From contig JACCKY010000009.1 of assembly GCA_014236755.1 (NCBI GenBank), positions 1 through 61,273 of the forward strand: DNA of 61,273 bases, given 5' to 3'. The position numbers and the translations under genes are program-made. Shown piece by piece: positions 36,876 through 46,111 of this stretch. The stretch comes from Candidatus Petromonas tenebris. GTDB lineage: Bacteria; Bacillota; Clostridia; Peptostreptococcales; Caminicellaceae. The notes under the pieces were generated by a model that saw only the letters and a program-made list of their open reading frames with translations, had not been told where the DNA came from and did no database searches. Within the stretch, counting starts at the first letter, position 1. Every line of letters starts with the position of its first letter.

Positions 36876-38543
36876 GTGCCAAGAAAAAAATCAAAACTTA
36901 AGATAATACCTTTAGGAGGATTAAATGAAATAGGGAAAAATATGACAGTCTTTGAATATAAGGATGATATAATTATTGTTGACTGTGGATTGAGTTTTCC
37001 AGAAGATGAAATGTTGGGAATAGATGTTGTAATTCCTGATATAACCTATCTTATTAAAAATAGAGATAAGATTAGGGGGATTGTGCTTACTCACGGGCAT
37101 GAAGATCATATAGGAGCACTTCCTTATGTTTTAAATAAAATAAATGCACCTATATTTGGAACAAAGTTGACTTTAGGGCTTGTAGAAAATAAATTGAAAG
37201 AACATAAACTATTGAGAAATGTTCAGCTAAACGTTATAAAACCCGGGGACAAAATTAGCTTAGGGAAATTTAATGTTGATATTATTAGAACCAGTCACAG
37301 TATCCCGGATGCCATATGTCTGGCTATAGATACTCCTTTAGGTAAAATAGTTCATACCGGTGACTTTAAGATAGATTTTACTCCGATCGATGGAGATGTT
37401 ATTGATTTTCATAAGTTAGCTGAGCTTGGGAAAGAAGGAGTTCTAGCTTTATTATGTGATAGTACCAATGTTGAGCGAGCCGGTTATACTATGTCGGAAA
37501 GAACTGTTGGAGAAACCTTTGAAAATATTTTCGGCAATGCAAAGGGAAGGATTATTGTAGCAACCTTTGCTTCAAATGTTCACAGGGTTCAGCAAATAGT
37601 AAATGCTGCCTATAGGTTTAACAGAAAGATAGCTGTTTCGGGTAGAAGTATGATTAACGTGGTAAATGTTGCAATGGATTTAGGGTATTTAAACATTCCA
37701 AGTGGAATGTTGATAGATATTGATGATCTCAACAAATATCCCGATAATGAAATTGTTGTAATTACTACAGGAAGCCAAGGGGAGCCAATGGCAGCTTTAT
37801 CAAGGATGGCAGCTTCAGAACATAGAAAAATGGAAATAATGTCTGAAGATTTAGTCATATTATCTTCATCACCTATACCGGGAAATGAAAAGACCATAGC
37901 AAAGGTGATTAATCTATTGTTTGAAAAAGGCGCAAATGTAATTTATGAATCTTTAGCTGACGTACATGTTTCAGGACATGCATGTCAGGAAGAGCTAAAG
38001 CTAATGCATTCGTTAATAAAACCTAAATATTTTATTCCAGTTCATGGTGAGTACAGACATTTGAGACAACATGCATTCTTAGCTGAATCTTTAGGCATGT
38101 CTAGAGAAAATATATTTGTTATGGAAAATGGAAATATAATGGAAATTTCAGAGGAAAATGCAAGGCTAGCGGGTTCGGTACCTAGCGGCAATATTTTAGT
38201 TGACGGACTTGGGGTAGGAGACGTCGGGAATATTGTGTTAAGGGATAGAAAGCATCTATCGGAAGACGGCCTTATGATTGTGGTTGTAACTATTTCTAAG
38301 GAAGATGGAAGTATCATGGCAGGACCTGATATAATTTCTCGTGGATTTGTTTACGTAAGGGAATCAGAAGACTTAATTGAAGCTGCAAAATCCGTAGTAG
38401 GTGCAGCACTCCGTAAATGTGAAGAAAATAATGTAAGAGAATGGTCTACGCTAAAATCAGCAATAAGAGATTCATTGAAGGATTATCTATACCAAAAAAC
38501 TAAAAGACGGCCTATGATTTTACCGATTATTATGGAAGTTTGA
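36876..38543 (+). CDS. rnj: ribonuclease J
   Basis: 555 residues of the metallo-beta-lactamase/beta-CASP family. The metal motif is LTHGHEDHIGALPY; later landmarks are THSIPDA, HTGDFK, DSTNVERAG, ASNVHRVQQI, HVSGHACQEE and FIPVHGEYRHL. It acts as 5' exonuclease and endonuclease in mRNA decay and rRNA maturation. The GTG at 36876 is used because CAGGAGAG lies just before it and the product then starts MPRKKSKLKIIPLGG; the GTG at 36855 is upstream of that site. Confidence 0.95.
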   Translation: MPRKKSKLKIIPLGGLNEIGKNMTVFEYKDDIIIVDCGLSFPEDEMLGIDVVIPDITYLIKNRDKIRGIVLTHGHEDHIGALPYVLNKINAPIFGTKLTLGLVENKLKEHKLLRNVQLNVIKPGDKISLGKFNVDIIRTSHSIPDAICLAIDTPLGKIVHTGDFKIDFTPIDGDVIDFHKLAELGKEGVLALLCDSTNVERAGYTMSERTVGETFENIFGNAKGRIIVATFASNVHRVQQIVNAAYRFNRKIAVSGRSMINVVNVAMDLGYLNIPSGMLIDIDDLNKYPDNEIVVITTGSQGEPMAALSRMAASEHRKMEIMSEDLVILSSSPIPGNEKTIAKVINLLFEKGANVIYESLADVHVSGHACQEELKLMHSLIKPKYFIPVHGEYRHLRQHAFLAESLGMSRENIFVMENGNIMEISEENARLAGSVPSGNILVDGLGVGDVGNIVLRDRKHLSEDGLMIVVVTISKEDGSIMAGPDIISRGFVYVRESEDLIEAAKSVVGAALRKCEENNVREWSTLKSAIRDSLKDYLYQKTKRRPMILPIIMEV

Positions 38544-38595
38544 ATTATTGACTACTGATTTTTATTAATATTACAAGTTGGTTGTCTATTATGTT

Positions 38596-38640
38596 ACATC
38601 TGAAGGATTTAGAAGTATACTTATCCTTCAGATGTTTTGT
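38596..38640 (+). terminator. terminator after rnj
   Basis: A 13-pair stem, ACATCTGAAGGAT with ATCCTTCAGATGT, followed by TTTTGT. Confidence 0.9.
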
Positions 38641-38742
38641 ATATGGTTAAATTCATTATAATAAATAAGAAGTTTTCAAAAAAATAAATTTTGTAGTATA
38701 ATCAAAATGTGAGACACATACTAAATTGTTTGAGGGATACAT

Positions 38743-39039
38743 ATGAGAATATTGTTATATATAACTATTATTTCATTGGGAGCTTTTTTGAGTTATAGAG
38801 GTTTATCTTCAGAGAAAGTACTGGAAAAGTTGGATAGGATACAGTATCTATGCTTGTTATTTTTGCTGTTTGTTATGGGGGTTAAAATTGGAATAAATAG
38901 TGAAATTATAAAAGCTTTTTATAAGTTAGGTTATAGTGCTGTTGTGATCTCATTTTTTTCTATTATATTTAGTATTTTAGGAGTTAAAATAGTATCAAAA
39001 TTTATAAAGTCATCAAAGAAGAAGGTGGAAAAAATATGA
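38743..39039 (+). CDS. LysO-type exporter, N-terminal subunit
   Basis: 98 residues, three membrane segments, LDRIQYLCLLFLLFVMGVKIGIN. It matches the N-terminal third of LysO (YbjE), the lysine exporter of Escherichia, which is one polypeptide there. Here it is a separate protein whose stop overlaps the next start by four bases (ATGA), so both halves are made together. Confidence 0.8.
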   Translation: MRILLYITIISLGAFLSYRGLSSEKVLEKLDRIQYLCLLFLLFVMGVKIGINSEIIKAFYKLGYSAVVISFFSIIFSILGVKIVSKFIKSSKKKVEKI

Positions 39040-39632
39040 CTGTTAAAATACTTTTAGCTGTAATTTTAGGGATTATATCTGGCTATTTTTATGCTCCTGA
39101 AATAATAGTAGAAAATATTAATGGAGTTATTGATTTTGGACTATGTTTGTTACTATTTTTTGTTGGTATAGATATTGGGCGGAATAAAAATATACTAAAC
39201 GACATCAAGAAATATGGATACAAAATAATTTTAATTCCATTTATGATTGTTCTAGGTACTATTGTTGGAAGTATTTTATCCAGTTTTATATTAAAAATAC
39301 CTGTATTTGAAGCTGCTGCAGTAGGATCGGGGTTAGGATGGTATTCCCTATCGGCAATAGAGCTATCAAAATACAGTACTGAATTAGGAACATTAGCGTT
39401 TTTATCAAACATTTTAAGAGAGGTTATAGCTATCATAGCAATGCCCTTTATAGCCACAAATATTGGACATATGGAAACAATTGCTGCAGCAGGAGCTACT
39501 TCAATGGATACTTCTCTACCGATAATAACTAAGGCTACAAATAGCAGTATGTCGGTTATAGCATTCTTTTCAGGTCTAGTGCTTAGTACATTGGTTCCAA
39601 TACTGCTTCCGTTAATGATGAGCTTTATTTAA
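39036..39632 (+). CDS. LysO-type exporter, C-terminal subunit
   Basis: 198 residues with about six membrane segments: GVIDFGLCLLLFFVGIDIG, AVGSGLGWYSLSAIELSKY, LGTLAFLSNILREVIAI and ATSMDTSLPIITKAT, the conserved core of LysO. It exports lysine or a related amino acid in family members. It needs the preceding small subunit to complete the fold. The split form is usual in Clostridia. Confidence 0.88.
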   Translation: MTVKILLAVILGIISGYFYAPEIIVENINGVIDFGLCLLLFFVGIDIGRNKNILNDIKKYGYKIILIPFMIVLGTIVGSILSSFILKIPVFEAAAVGSGLGWYSLSAIELSKYSTELGTLAFLSNILREVIAIIAMPFIATNIGHMETIAAAGATSMDTSLPIITKATNSSMSVIAFFSGLVLSTLVPILLPLMMSFI

Positions 39633-39716
39633 GACTGCCTTAACTTCATAAATATTTATTGGTCTAAGTAGCTAAATAATTACATAAAATATTTTAGAGT
39701 ATAGGAGGGATTTTAA

Positions 39717-40046
39717 ATGAATGTTTATGACTCAGCTCATCAACTTGCTAAGGCTATAAAAGATTCTAAAGAGTACAAAGAATACAAAAAGTTAGATTTA
39801 GAAATATCTAAAAGTCCTGAGTTAAAAGAAATGATAACTGACTTCAGAAAAAGACAATTTGAACTGCAATCGGCACAAATTATGGGAAAAAAACCTGAAG
39901 AAGAGAAACTGAAAAAAGTACAGGAATTGTTTCAAATAATTAACAAAGATCCTAAAGCCAAAGATTACTTTGAAGCTGAGATGAGACTAAACCAAATGAT
40001 GGCGGATGTTTCAAAAATTCTAGGCGAAGTTATGAAATTTGAATAA
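39717..40046 (+). CDS. YlbF/YmcA family regulator of RNA processing
   Basis: 109 residues, all helical: NVYDSAHQLAKAIKDSKEYKEY, DFRKRQFELQSAQIMG, MRLNQMMADVSKILGEVM. In Bacillus, YlbF, YmcA and YaaT act with RNase Y and in development. RBS TAGGAGGG. A terminator follows. Confidence 0.85.
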   Translation: MNVYDSAHQLAKAIKDSKEYKEYKKLDLEISKSPELKEMITDFRKRQFELQSAQIMGKKPEEEKLKKVQELFQIINKDPKAKDYFEAEMRLNQMMADVSKILGEVMKFE

Positions 40047-40074
40047 CCATTAAAAAGAATTATTACAAATATCT

Positions 40075-40105
40075 AACCCGGTAGAAATATCGGGTGTTTG
40101 TTTTT
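40075..40105 (+). terminator. terminator after the YlbF-like gene
   Basis: ACCCG-gtagaaatat-CGGGT followed by GTTTGTTTTT. Confidence 0.75.
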
Positions 40106-40194
40106 AATACATAAAAACTTGTAAAAAATTGAGGTCAAATGTATAATATAATAAGAAATTTAAGGGTATTTAAATAATCATTGGGGGACATATT

Positions 40195-41235
40195 ATGAAA
40201 ACCTCTATATCAAGTGAATATTCAAGCAAAAACATAGTCAGGGTATGTATAATTGTTACCCTAATAATTACTATAATCGGTCCTTATAAATATTATAACT
40301 ACTTAAAAGAACCTGTAGATCCAAACAGCCATAAAGGGATTTTTATAAATATTCCAAAGGGAGCAACATCATCAAAGATTGCTGAGATACTGAAAGAATA
40401 TGGGCTTATTAAAAGTGAACTCTATTTTAAACTAATTGTGAAGCAAAGAAATATTGGAAGTCAATTTAAAGCTGGAAATTATAAGCTTAGCAAATCTATG
40501 AATACAGATGAAATAATTGAACAATTGATCAACGGAAGGGTCTTTATTGAAACTGTAAAGATTACTATACCGGAAGGATTTGAACTGGAACAAATTGTGG
40601 ACAGGCTTACTCAAACAGAGGGATTAAATATTGATAAGGAAAAATTCTTATATTTAGTTGAAAATGGAAACTTTAACTTTAAATTTTTAGAAGGAATACC
40701 AAAGGGAGGAAAACGACTGGAAGGATTTTTATTTCCAGATACCTATGAAGTGAAAAAAGATATAACTGAAGAAGAATTGATTGTAATGATGTTAAATAGA
40801 TTTGATCAGATTTTTAAAGAAGAGTACTATGAAAGGGCAAAAGAATTAGATATGAATGTAAAGGAAATAATAACTTTGGCTTCGATTATTGAAAGAGAAG
40901 CGAAGCTAGATAGGGAAAGACCTATTATTTCAAGTGTGTTTCATAATAGACTCAAAAAGAATAAACTATTACAGTCATGTGCAACAGTGCAATATGCATT
41001 AGGAGAAAGAAAGGAAGATCTGACGTTGAAGGATTTGGAAATTGATTCACCATATAATACCTATAAACATTTAGGTCTTCCTCCTAGCCCCATAGCTTCA
41101 CCAGGAAAAGCTTCAATAGAGGCAGCACTATTTCCTGAAGATACGGACTATTTGTACTTTGTTGCAAAGGGTGATGGAAGCCACATATTTAGTAAAACCT
41201 ACTCAGAGCATCTGAATGCTAAAAATAGAAATTAG
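40195..41235 (+). CDS. mltG: endolytic murein transglycosylase MltG (YceG family)
   Basis: 346 residues: one N-terminal membrane helix (IVRVCIIVTLIITIIGPY), a LysM-like part (IPKGATSSKIAEILKEYGLI), and the YceG catalytic part with LEGFLFPDTYEV, the glutamate in LASIIEREAK and SCATVQYALG, LGLPPSPIASPG. It cuts nascent glycan strands outside the membrane and sets their length. It corresponds to yrrL of Bacillus; the next genes keep that order. RBS GGGGG. Confidence 0.94.
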   Translation: MKTSISSEYSSKNIVRVCIIVTLIITIIGPYKYYNYLKEPVDPNSHKGIFINIPKGATSSKIAEILKEYGLIKSELYFKLIVKQRNIGSQFKAGNYKLSKSMNTDEIIEQLINGRVFIETVKITIPEGFELEQIVDRLTQTEGLNIDKEKFLYLVENGNFNFKFLEGIPKGGKRLEGFLFPDTYEVKKDITEEELIVMMLNRFDQIFKEEYYERAKELDMNVKEIITLASIIEREAKLDRERPIISSVFHNRLKKNKLLQSCATVQYALGERKEDLTLKDLEIDSPYNTYKHLGLPPSPIASPGKASIEAALFPEDTDYLYFVAKGDGSHIFSKTYSEHLNAKNRN

Positions 41236-41260
41236 TAAGTTTAAAATATTTAGGAAAAAC

Positions 41261-41292
41261 TAATACGTGGTAGGACACCACGTATTAAATTT
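41261..41292 (+). terminator. terminator after mltG
   Basis: TAATACGTGGT-aggac-ACCACGTATTA, an 11-pair stem, followed by AATTTTATT. Confidence 0.85.
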
Positions 41293-41324
41293 TATTAAAT
41301 TACTAAAATTTGGGAGTTGTTTCT

Positions 41325-41978
41325 ATGAGTAATATTGTTAATAATTTGGTAGAAGAATATATAAGAGAGATGCTTCCTAAAAATAAGGGAAAAATAAAGG
41401 AAATTGAGGAATATGCAGAAAAAAATAATGTTCCGATAATTCAGCCTGAAGTAGCGAAGTTTATGGAAGTAATGATTAAGACCAGCAAGACTAGGAGTAT
41501 TTTAGAAATTGGAACTGCCATAGGATATTCAGCTATGATTTTTTGTAGAGCAATGGGAAAAGAAGGAAGAGTCGTTAGCATAGAAAAAAGAGAAGATATG
41601 CATTCTATTGCATCTGCAAATATCAAGGAAGCAGGATATGATAGAAATATAACTCTTTTGTTGGGAGATGCAAGTGATTTATTAGATCAGGTAGAGGGTA
41701 GCTTTGATATGATATTTTTGGACGCAGCAAAGGGACATTATTTAAAATTCTTACTTTCATGCATAGATAAGTTAAATGACAATGGAATTATTATTTCGGA
41801 TAATGTATTATATAAAGGAATGATTGCTTCTGATAAGTATGTAAAAAGGAGAAAAATTACAATAGTTAAGAGAATGCGAAAGTACTTAGACTATATTTCA
41901 AACCATCCTCAGCTTACTACAAGCATTATAACCATTGGAGACGGTGTTGCCATAACTTATAAAAAAGGAGGAATTTAA
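41325..41978 (+). CDS. O-methyltransferase (YrrM-like)
   Basis: 217-residue SAM-dependent methyltransferase of the catechol-O-methyltransferase-like group: SILEIGTAIGYSAMIF (SAM loop), VVSIEKREDM, FDMIFLDAAKGHYL and IISDNVLYKG. Bacillus TrmR (YrrM) methylates 5-hydroxyuridine in tRNA; the U32 protein gene next to it belongs to the same pathway, so the same role is likely. ATG 41325 follows GGGAG; the longer frame has only a TTG inside that site. Confidence 0.88.
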   Translation: MSNIVNNLVEEYIREMLPKNKGKIKEIEEYAEKNNVPIIQPEVAKFMEVMIKTSKTRSILEIGTAIGYSAMIFCRAMGKEGRVVSIEKREDMHSIASANIKEAGYDRNITLLLGDASDLLDQVEGSFDMIFLDAAKGHYLKFLLSCIDKLNDNGIIISDNVLYKGMIASDKYVKRRKITIVKRMRKYLDYISNHPQLTTSIITIGDGVAITYKKGGI

Positions 41979-43211
41979 GTGAATAAGATAGAGTTGTTGG
42001 CTCCAGCAGGAGATTTGGAGAAATTGCAATTTGCAATAATATATGGAGCAGACGCGGTTTACATAGGTGGACAAGTTTTTGGATTAAGAGCAAGTGCAAA
42101 AAACTTTTCCTTTGAAGATATGGAAAAGGGAGTTAAATTTGCTCATGACAGAGGAAAAAGAGTATATGTTACTCTTAATATAATTCCCCATAATGATGAT
42201 TTACAGGAGCTTTATGACTATTTAAAAAAATTAAAGGACTTAGATATAGATGCAGTAATACTTTCTGATCCAGGCACACTCATGTGTGTTAAGGAATATG
42301 CTCCAGATCTAGAGGTACATTTAAGTACACAGGCTAATAATACAAATTATATGAGTGCTAACTTTTGGTATAAACAAGGAATAAAGAGAATAATACTTGC
42401 TAGGGAATTATCCTTTAAGGAAATTAGAGAAATACGAGAAAAGACTCCAGAAGATTTAGAATTGGAAGCTTTTGTCCATGGAGCTATGTGTATATCATAC
42501 TCAGGGAGATGTCTTTTAAGCAACTATATGGCTGGAAGAGATGCCAATAGAGGAGAGTGTGCCCATCCATGCAGATGGAAATACTATTTAGTTGAAGAAA
42601 AGAGACCAGGAGAATATGTCCCGGTTTTTGAAGATGAAAAGGGGACGTACTTTTTTAATTCAAAGGATTTGTGCATGATTAATCATATACCTGAACTGAT
42701 AGATTCCGGTCTGTCAAGTCTTAAAATTGAAGGAAGAATGAAGAGTATATACTATGTAGCCAATACCGTAAGGGTTTACAGAAAAGCAATAGATGAATAT
42801 TATAAGTCTCCGGAAAGTTATAAATTTGATCCCCAATGGATAGATGAGTTAAGCAAAGTGAGTCATAGGGAATTTACAACTGGATTTTACCTAGATAAAC
42901 CAACTGAGAAGGATCAGTTATACTTTTCCAGTTCTTATATAAGGGAATATGACTTCATTGGAATAGTTTTGGATTATGATGAGAAAACAGGGCTTGCCAC
43001 TATAGAGCAAAGAAATAGGATCTTTAAGGGAGATGATATTGAAATAATTGGACCTGACTATAAAATGTTTGGTCAAAAAGTAAAAATCATGTTAGATGAT
43101 AAAGGTAAAGAAATTGAGGTAGCTCCTCATCCGCAACAAAAGATAAAGATTTTAATGGAAAAGCCTGTTGAACAATATTACATGTTAAGAAAAAAAAGGA
43201 AGGATGATTAA
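41979..43211 (+). CDS. U32 family protein, tRNA uridine hydroxylation (TrhP/YrrO-like)
   Basis: 410 residues: [38 protein letters not shown] and the cysteine-rich [16 protein letters not shown]...[11 protein letters not shown] block that holds an iron-sulfur cluster. In Bacillus and Escherichia the homologues use prephenate to make 5-hydroxyuridine at tRNA position 34. GTG start right after the stop of the methyltransferase, after AAAAGGAGG, so the two are coupled: hydroxylate, then methylate. Confidence 0.9.
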   Translation: MNKIELLAPAGDLEKLQFAIIYGADAVYIGGQVFGLRASAKNFSFEDMEKGVKFAHDRGKRVYVTLNIIPHNDDLQELYDYLKKLKDLDIDAVILSDPGTLMCVKEYAPDLEVHLSTQANNTNYMSANFWYKQGIKRIILARELSFKEIREIREKTPEDLELEAFVHGAMCISYSGRCLLSNYMAGRDANRGECAHPCRWKYYLVEEKRPGEYVPVFEDEKGTYFFNSKDLCMINHIPELIDSGLSSLKIEGRMKSIYYVANTVRVYRKAIDEYYKSPESYKFDPQWIDELSKVSHREFTTGFYLDKPTEKDQLYFSSSYIREYDFIGIVLDYDEKTGLATIEQRNRIFKGDDIEIIGPDYKMFGQKVKIMLDDKGKEIEVAPHPQQKIKILMEKPVEQYYMLRKKRKDD

Positions 43212-43212
43212 T

Positions 43213-43851
43213 TTGAATAGACCCATTTTAATAGGAATTACAGGGGGGACTGGGTCTGGGAAAAGTACTGTAGCAAAGGCTATATATGATTCGTTGTCGG
43301 AAAAAAACATTTGCATGATAGAACAGGATGCCTACTATAAGGATCAAAAGCACCTGACTTTTGAGGAAAGGACTAAAACTAATTATGATCATCCTTTAGC
43401 CTTTGATACCGAACTTCTGATAGAACATTTAAAGACTCTGCTCGGTGGACAAAGTATTGAAAAACCTGTATATGATTTTTCCTTGCATATAAGAAAAAAT
43501 TACACAGAAAAGGTTGAGCCAAAAGATATAATAATATTAGAGGGAATTATGATATTAGAAGATGAAAAGCTAAGGGATTTAATGGATATTAAGATATTTG
43601 TTGATACAGATGCTGATGTTAGAGTCATAAGAAGGATTACTAGGGATATGAAAGAAAGAGGAAGAACTCTGGATTCAGTGATTAATCAGTATCTTTTCAC
43701 AGTAAAGCCAGCCCATCAGCAGTTTATTGAACCCACCAAAAAATATGCCGATATTATAATACCGGAAGGTGGATTTAATAAGGTAGCTATTGACATAGTT
43801 GTAGCCAAAATAAAATCTATTATTTATGAAAATGAAAATAGCAACAGTTAA
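43213..43851 (+). CDS. udk: uridine kinase
   Basis: 212 residues: Walker [33 protein letters not shown], and LEGIMILED. It phosphorylates uridine and cytidine for salvage. The TTG at 43213 gives the usual start (M)NRPILIGI with AGGAAGG seven bases before; the ATG at 43204 touches that site with no spacing. The order mltG-yrrM-yrrO-udk matches Bacillus. Confidence 0.93.
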   Translation: MNRPILIGITGGTGSGKSTVAKAIYDSLSEKNICMIEQDAYYKDQKHLTFEERTKTNYDHPLAFDTELLIEHLKTLLGGQSIEKPVYDFSLHIRKNYTEKVEPKDIIILEGIMILEDEKLRDLMDIKIFVDTDADVRVIRRITRDMKERGRTLDSVINQYLFTVKPAHQQFIEPTKKYADIIIPEGGFNKVAIDIVVAKIKSIIYENENSNS

Positions 43852-43871
43852 AATATTTAAAAATAAAGTAT

Positions 43872-43920
43872 ACACCTTTTCTTAACTGGAGATAATCTTA
43901 AATAGTTTAAGGGAAGGTGT
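43872..43920 (+). promoter_or_regulatory. hairpin hiding the ribosome binding site of the PBP gene
   Basis: ACACCTTTTCTTAA (43872-43885) pairs with TTAAGGGAAGGTGT (43907-43920), and the 3' arm contains the GGGAAGGTG ribosome binding site of the gene starting at 43927. It may be the udk terminator, but its T run is only TTTT and its position suggests translational control as well. Confidence 0.6.
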
Positions 43921-43926
43921 TTTAAT

Positions 43927-45618
43927 ATGTCAGTATTCGAAAAAAAAGAAGAAAATTTTGATAATCATACTAAAACATGTGAAAATAGACTTATATTTTT
44001 TTTTGGTATTGTAGCAATTTTACTAAGTTTATTGGCTGCTAGGTTATATTATTTACAAATTATAAAGGGAAAAGAGCTTAGTAACAAAGCAGTTCAGCAA
44101 TGGTTCGAGATGAAAGAAGCTATAGAGGACAGGGGAACTATATATGACCGAAATCATATTCCATTGACAAATAGAGTAAAAGAAGATTATTTAATTATTA
44201 AGCCCAATTTTACAGCAAATGATAAAAACTTAGAGATACTTAGTGATCTAACAAAAATAGAAAAAAATAAGTTAACAAGTCTGATCTTGAAGAATAATAA
44301 AATTTTAAAATTGTTGATTAAAAATAAAGAACGAGAAAAAGTAAAAGAAATTGTAAGAGTAAAAGGAACTACCATTATAGAAGCTAAAAAAAGATATGAT
44401 GAAAGTGGACTGGCATCTCATGTTGTAGGATATATAAATGAGGCTGAGAATACTGGGGCAAGTGGCCTGGAAAAAGCCTTTAATAATGAACTTAAAGAGA
44501 ATCGATTAGTAAAGATAGGTGCTATTGTAGATGCTAAAAAAGAGGTTATCCCGGGTTTTGGATATGTAGTATATGAAAGTGATGATAGCGTGCAGAAAAA
44601 TGTTGTAACGACCATAGATTATAATGTTCAAAAAATTGCTGAAGAAGTCTTTGATAAGAACTATCATAAAGGGAGCGTAGTTGTTCTTGAGGCTAAAACG
44701 GGAGAAATTTTAGCTATGGTAAGCAGACCAAATTTTCAGCAAAATAATGTCGGTTATCATCTTAATAGTAATGAAAGGGAATTGTATAACAAGGCACTTC
44801 AAATTTCCTATCCTCCAGGATCTGTATTTAAGATTGTTGTAGCTGCCGCTGTACTAGAGGAAGAGATAGTTCGTTTAAAAGACGAGTTTATTTGTAATGG
44901 ATATGAAATGCTAGGTTCTAATATGATAAAATGTTATACCTATGAAAGGGGAGGTCATGGAAGCTTAGATTTTAGGCGAGCCTTTGTAGAATCTTGCAAT
45001 TCTACATTTATTCAGGCTGGAAAAATTTTAGGAGGAAAAAAGTTGCTTAATTATGCTGCAAAATTCGGTTTAGGGAAAAAAACGGGAGTTAAAATCTCAG
45101 AAGAAGTAGATGGAATACTTCCTACAGAAGATTATGTAAAAGGTCCAGGAATAGGAAATATTTCAATAGGACAAGGAAGTTTACAGGTAACTCCTTTACA
45201 GGTAGCAAGACTCACAAATATTATAGTTAATGGCGGGGTAGATGTTGGAGTTCAGCTTGTAAAATCGATAATAAATGATAAGGGTGAGAGTGTCATAAAA
45301 TTTAATAACAAAAATATAAAACGTGTGACTTCAGTGGGAACCGCAAATAAAATTAAGCAGATGATGAACAAGGTTGTAGATGAGGGTACAGGTAAAAAAG
45401 CTAAAATAGAAGGTGTTGAAAGTGGTGGTAAAACCGGATCTGCTGAAGCCATTGGAGAAGATGGAGAAACAGTACATGCCTGGTTTACAGGATACTTTAG
45501 AGGTGAAAAATCTAAATATATAATTACTGTATTGGTAGAGGATGGAGGAAGCGGTGGAGAAGCTGCTGCACCACTATTTGCTGAGATATCTCAAAAAATG
45601 TTAAAATTAGGATTTTAA
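43927..45618 (+). CDS. class B penicillin-binding protein (transpeptidase)
   Basis: 563 residues: one membrane anchor (LIFFFGIVAILLSLLAARLYYL), a dimerisation domain with EDRGTIYDRN, and a transpeptidase domain with S-x2-K in PPGSVFKI, S-x-N in ESCNSTF and K-T-G in GGKTGSAEA. It cross-links peptidoglycan outside the membrane. The place after udk matches pbpI of Bacillus and the sigK piece follows, so a sporulation-phase wall role is plausible. RBS lies in the hairpin before it. Confidence 0.9.
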   Translation: MSVFEKKEENFDNHTKTCENRLIFFFGIVAILLSLLAARLYYLQIIKGKELSNKAVQQWFEMKEAIEDRGTIYDRNHIPLTNRVKEDYLIIKPNFTANDKNLEILSDLTKIEKNKLTSLILKNNKILKLLIKNKEREKVKEIVRVKGTTIIEAKKRYDESGLASHVVGYINEAENTGASGLEKAFNNELKENRLVKIGAIVDAKKEVIPGFGYVVYESDDSVQKNVVTTIDYNVQKIAEEVFDKNYHKGSVVVLEAKTGEILAMVSRPNFQQNNVGYHLNSNERELYNKALQISYPPGSVFKIVVAAAVLEEEIVRLKDEFICNGYEMLGSNMIKCYTYERGGHGSLDFRRAFVESCNSTFIQAGKILGGKKLLNYAAKFGLGKKTGVKISEEVDGILPTEDYVKGPGIGNISIGQGSLQVTPLQVARLTNIIVNGGVDVGVQLVKSIINDKGESVIKFNNKNIKRVTSVGTANKIKQMMNKVVDEGTGKKAKIEGVESGGKTGSAEAIGEDGETVHAWFTGYFRGEKSKYIITVLVEDGGSGGEAAAPLFAEISQKMLKLGF

Positions 45619-45650
45619 CTACATTGGAATATTGAAAAAATGTCTAGACA

Positions 45651-45680
45651 TGCACAATTTTTAACGAAGATACATATAAT
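45651..45680 (+). promoter_or_regulatory. candidate sigma-E-type promoter of sigK
   Basis: CATATAAT at 45673-45680 matches seven of eight positions of the sigma-E -10 (CATACAAT). A -35-like GCACAATTT lies at 45652-45660. The spacing (about 12-13) is slightly short. Sigma-E with SpoIIID drives sigK in Bacillus. A perfect palindrome ATGTCTAGACAT lies just upstream at 45640-45651. Confidence 0.35.
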
Positions 45681-45715
45681 TTAGAGTGACCATAATTTTG
45701 GAGGTGTTATGATGC

Positions 45716-46108
45716 ATGTGGTTAACTCTCGCATCTTTTTCATTTATTTTAGCAAAACCTATAATTTCTTTAGTATCCTTTGTAGCCAATAGCACATCGT
45801 TTCCCCACCCCCTTACTCCAGATGAGGAACAAAAATATTTGACATTATATTCCCAGGGAGATGAACAAGCCAAAAATATACTTATTGAAAAAAACTTAAG
45901 GCTAGTTGCCCACGTGGTAAAAAAATATCATAATACAGGCTATAATATAGATGATTTGATCTCTATAGGCACTATAGGATTAATAAAGGCTATTACTACC
46001 TTTGATTCAAGTAAAGGAACTAGGTTAGCAACATATGCAGCAAGATGTATTGAAAATGCTATTATTACTAAAAGACTACAGAAAAAAGCGTCGAAGACGC
46101 TTTTTTAG
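45716..46108 (+). CDS. sigK: pro-sigma-K, N-terminal piece (codons 1-114 of the assembled gene)
   Basis: Starts at ATG 45716 after GGAGGTG. The first 20 residues form the hydrophobic pro-sequence that SpoIVFB removes ([19 protein letters not shown]), then [47 protein letters not shown] and [13 protein letters not shown], sigma regions 1.2-2.3. Real homology ends at AAT 46055-46057; the last 16 codons ([16 protein letters not shown]) run over the element end and a terminator. Regions 2.4-3 are at 55399-55488 (-) and regions 3-4 at 49454-49753 (-). As it stands it would make a dead 130-residue fragment. Confidence 0.93.
   Translation: MWLTLASFSFILAKPIISLVSFVANSTSFPHPLTPDEEQKYLTLYSQGDEQAKNILIEKNLRLVAHVVKKYHNTGYNIDDLISIGTIGLIKAITTFDSSKGTRLATYAARCIENAIITKRLQKKASKTLF
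46054..46058 (+). other. recombination core, site a (end of sigK N piece)
   Basis: AAATG in ATTGAAAATGCTATT. It is inverted relative to site b at 55488-55492. Exchange here gives ATTGAAAATGAAATCCTAATG, coding I-E-N-E-I-L-M, the native sigma-K sequence and the same place (AATGA core) where the Bacillus skin element breaks the gene. Confidence 0.8.
46082..46106. terminator. bidirectional terminator between the sigK N piece and the recombinase gene
   Basis: AAAAAAGCGTC-gaa-GACGCTTTTTT, a perfect hairpin with A and T flanks, between two convergent genes. It keeps antisense transcription out of the recombinase gene. Confidence 0.88.
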
Positions 46109-46111
46109 CTC

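Noticed and set aside
45716-46108. sigK N piece as a simple pseudogene.
   Set aside because: All three pieces keep frame, conserved residues and exact recombination-type ends, and two recombinase genes are intact. Decay would not leave such ends.
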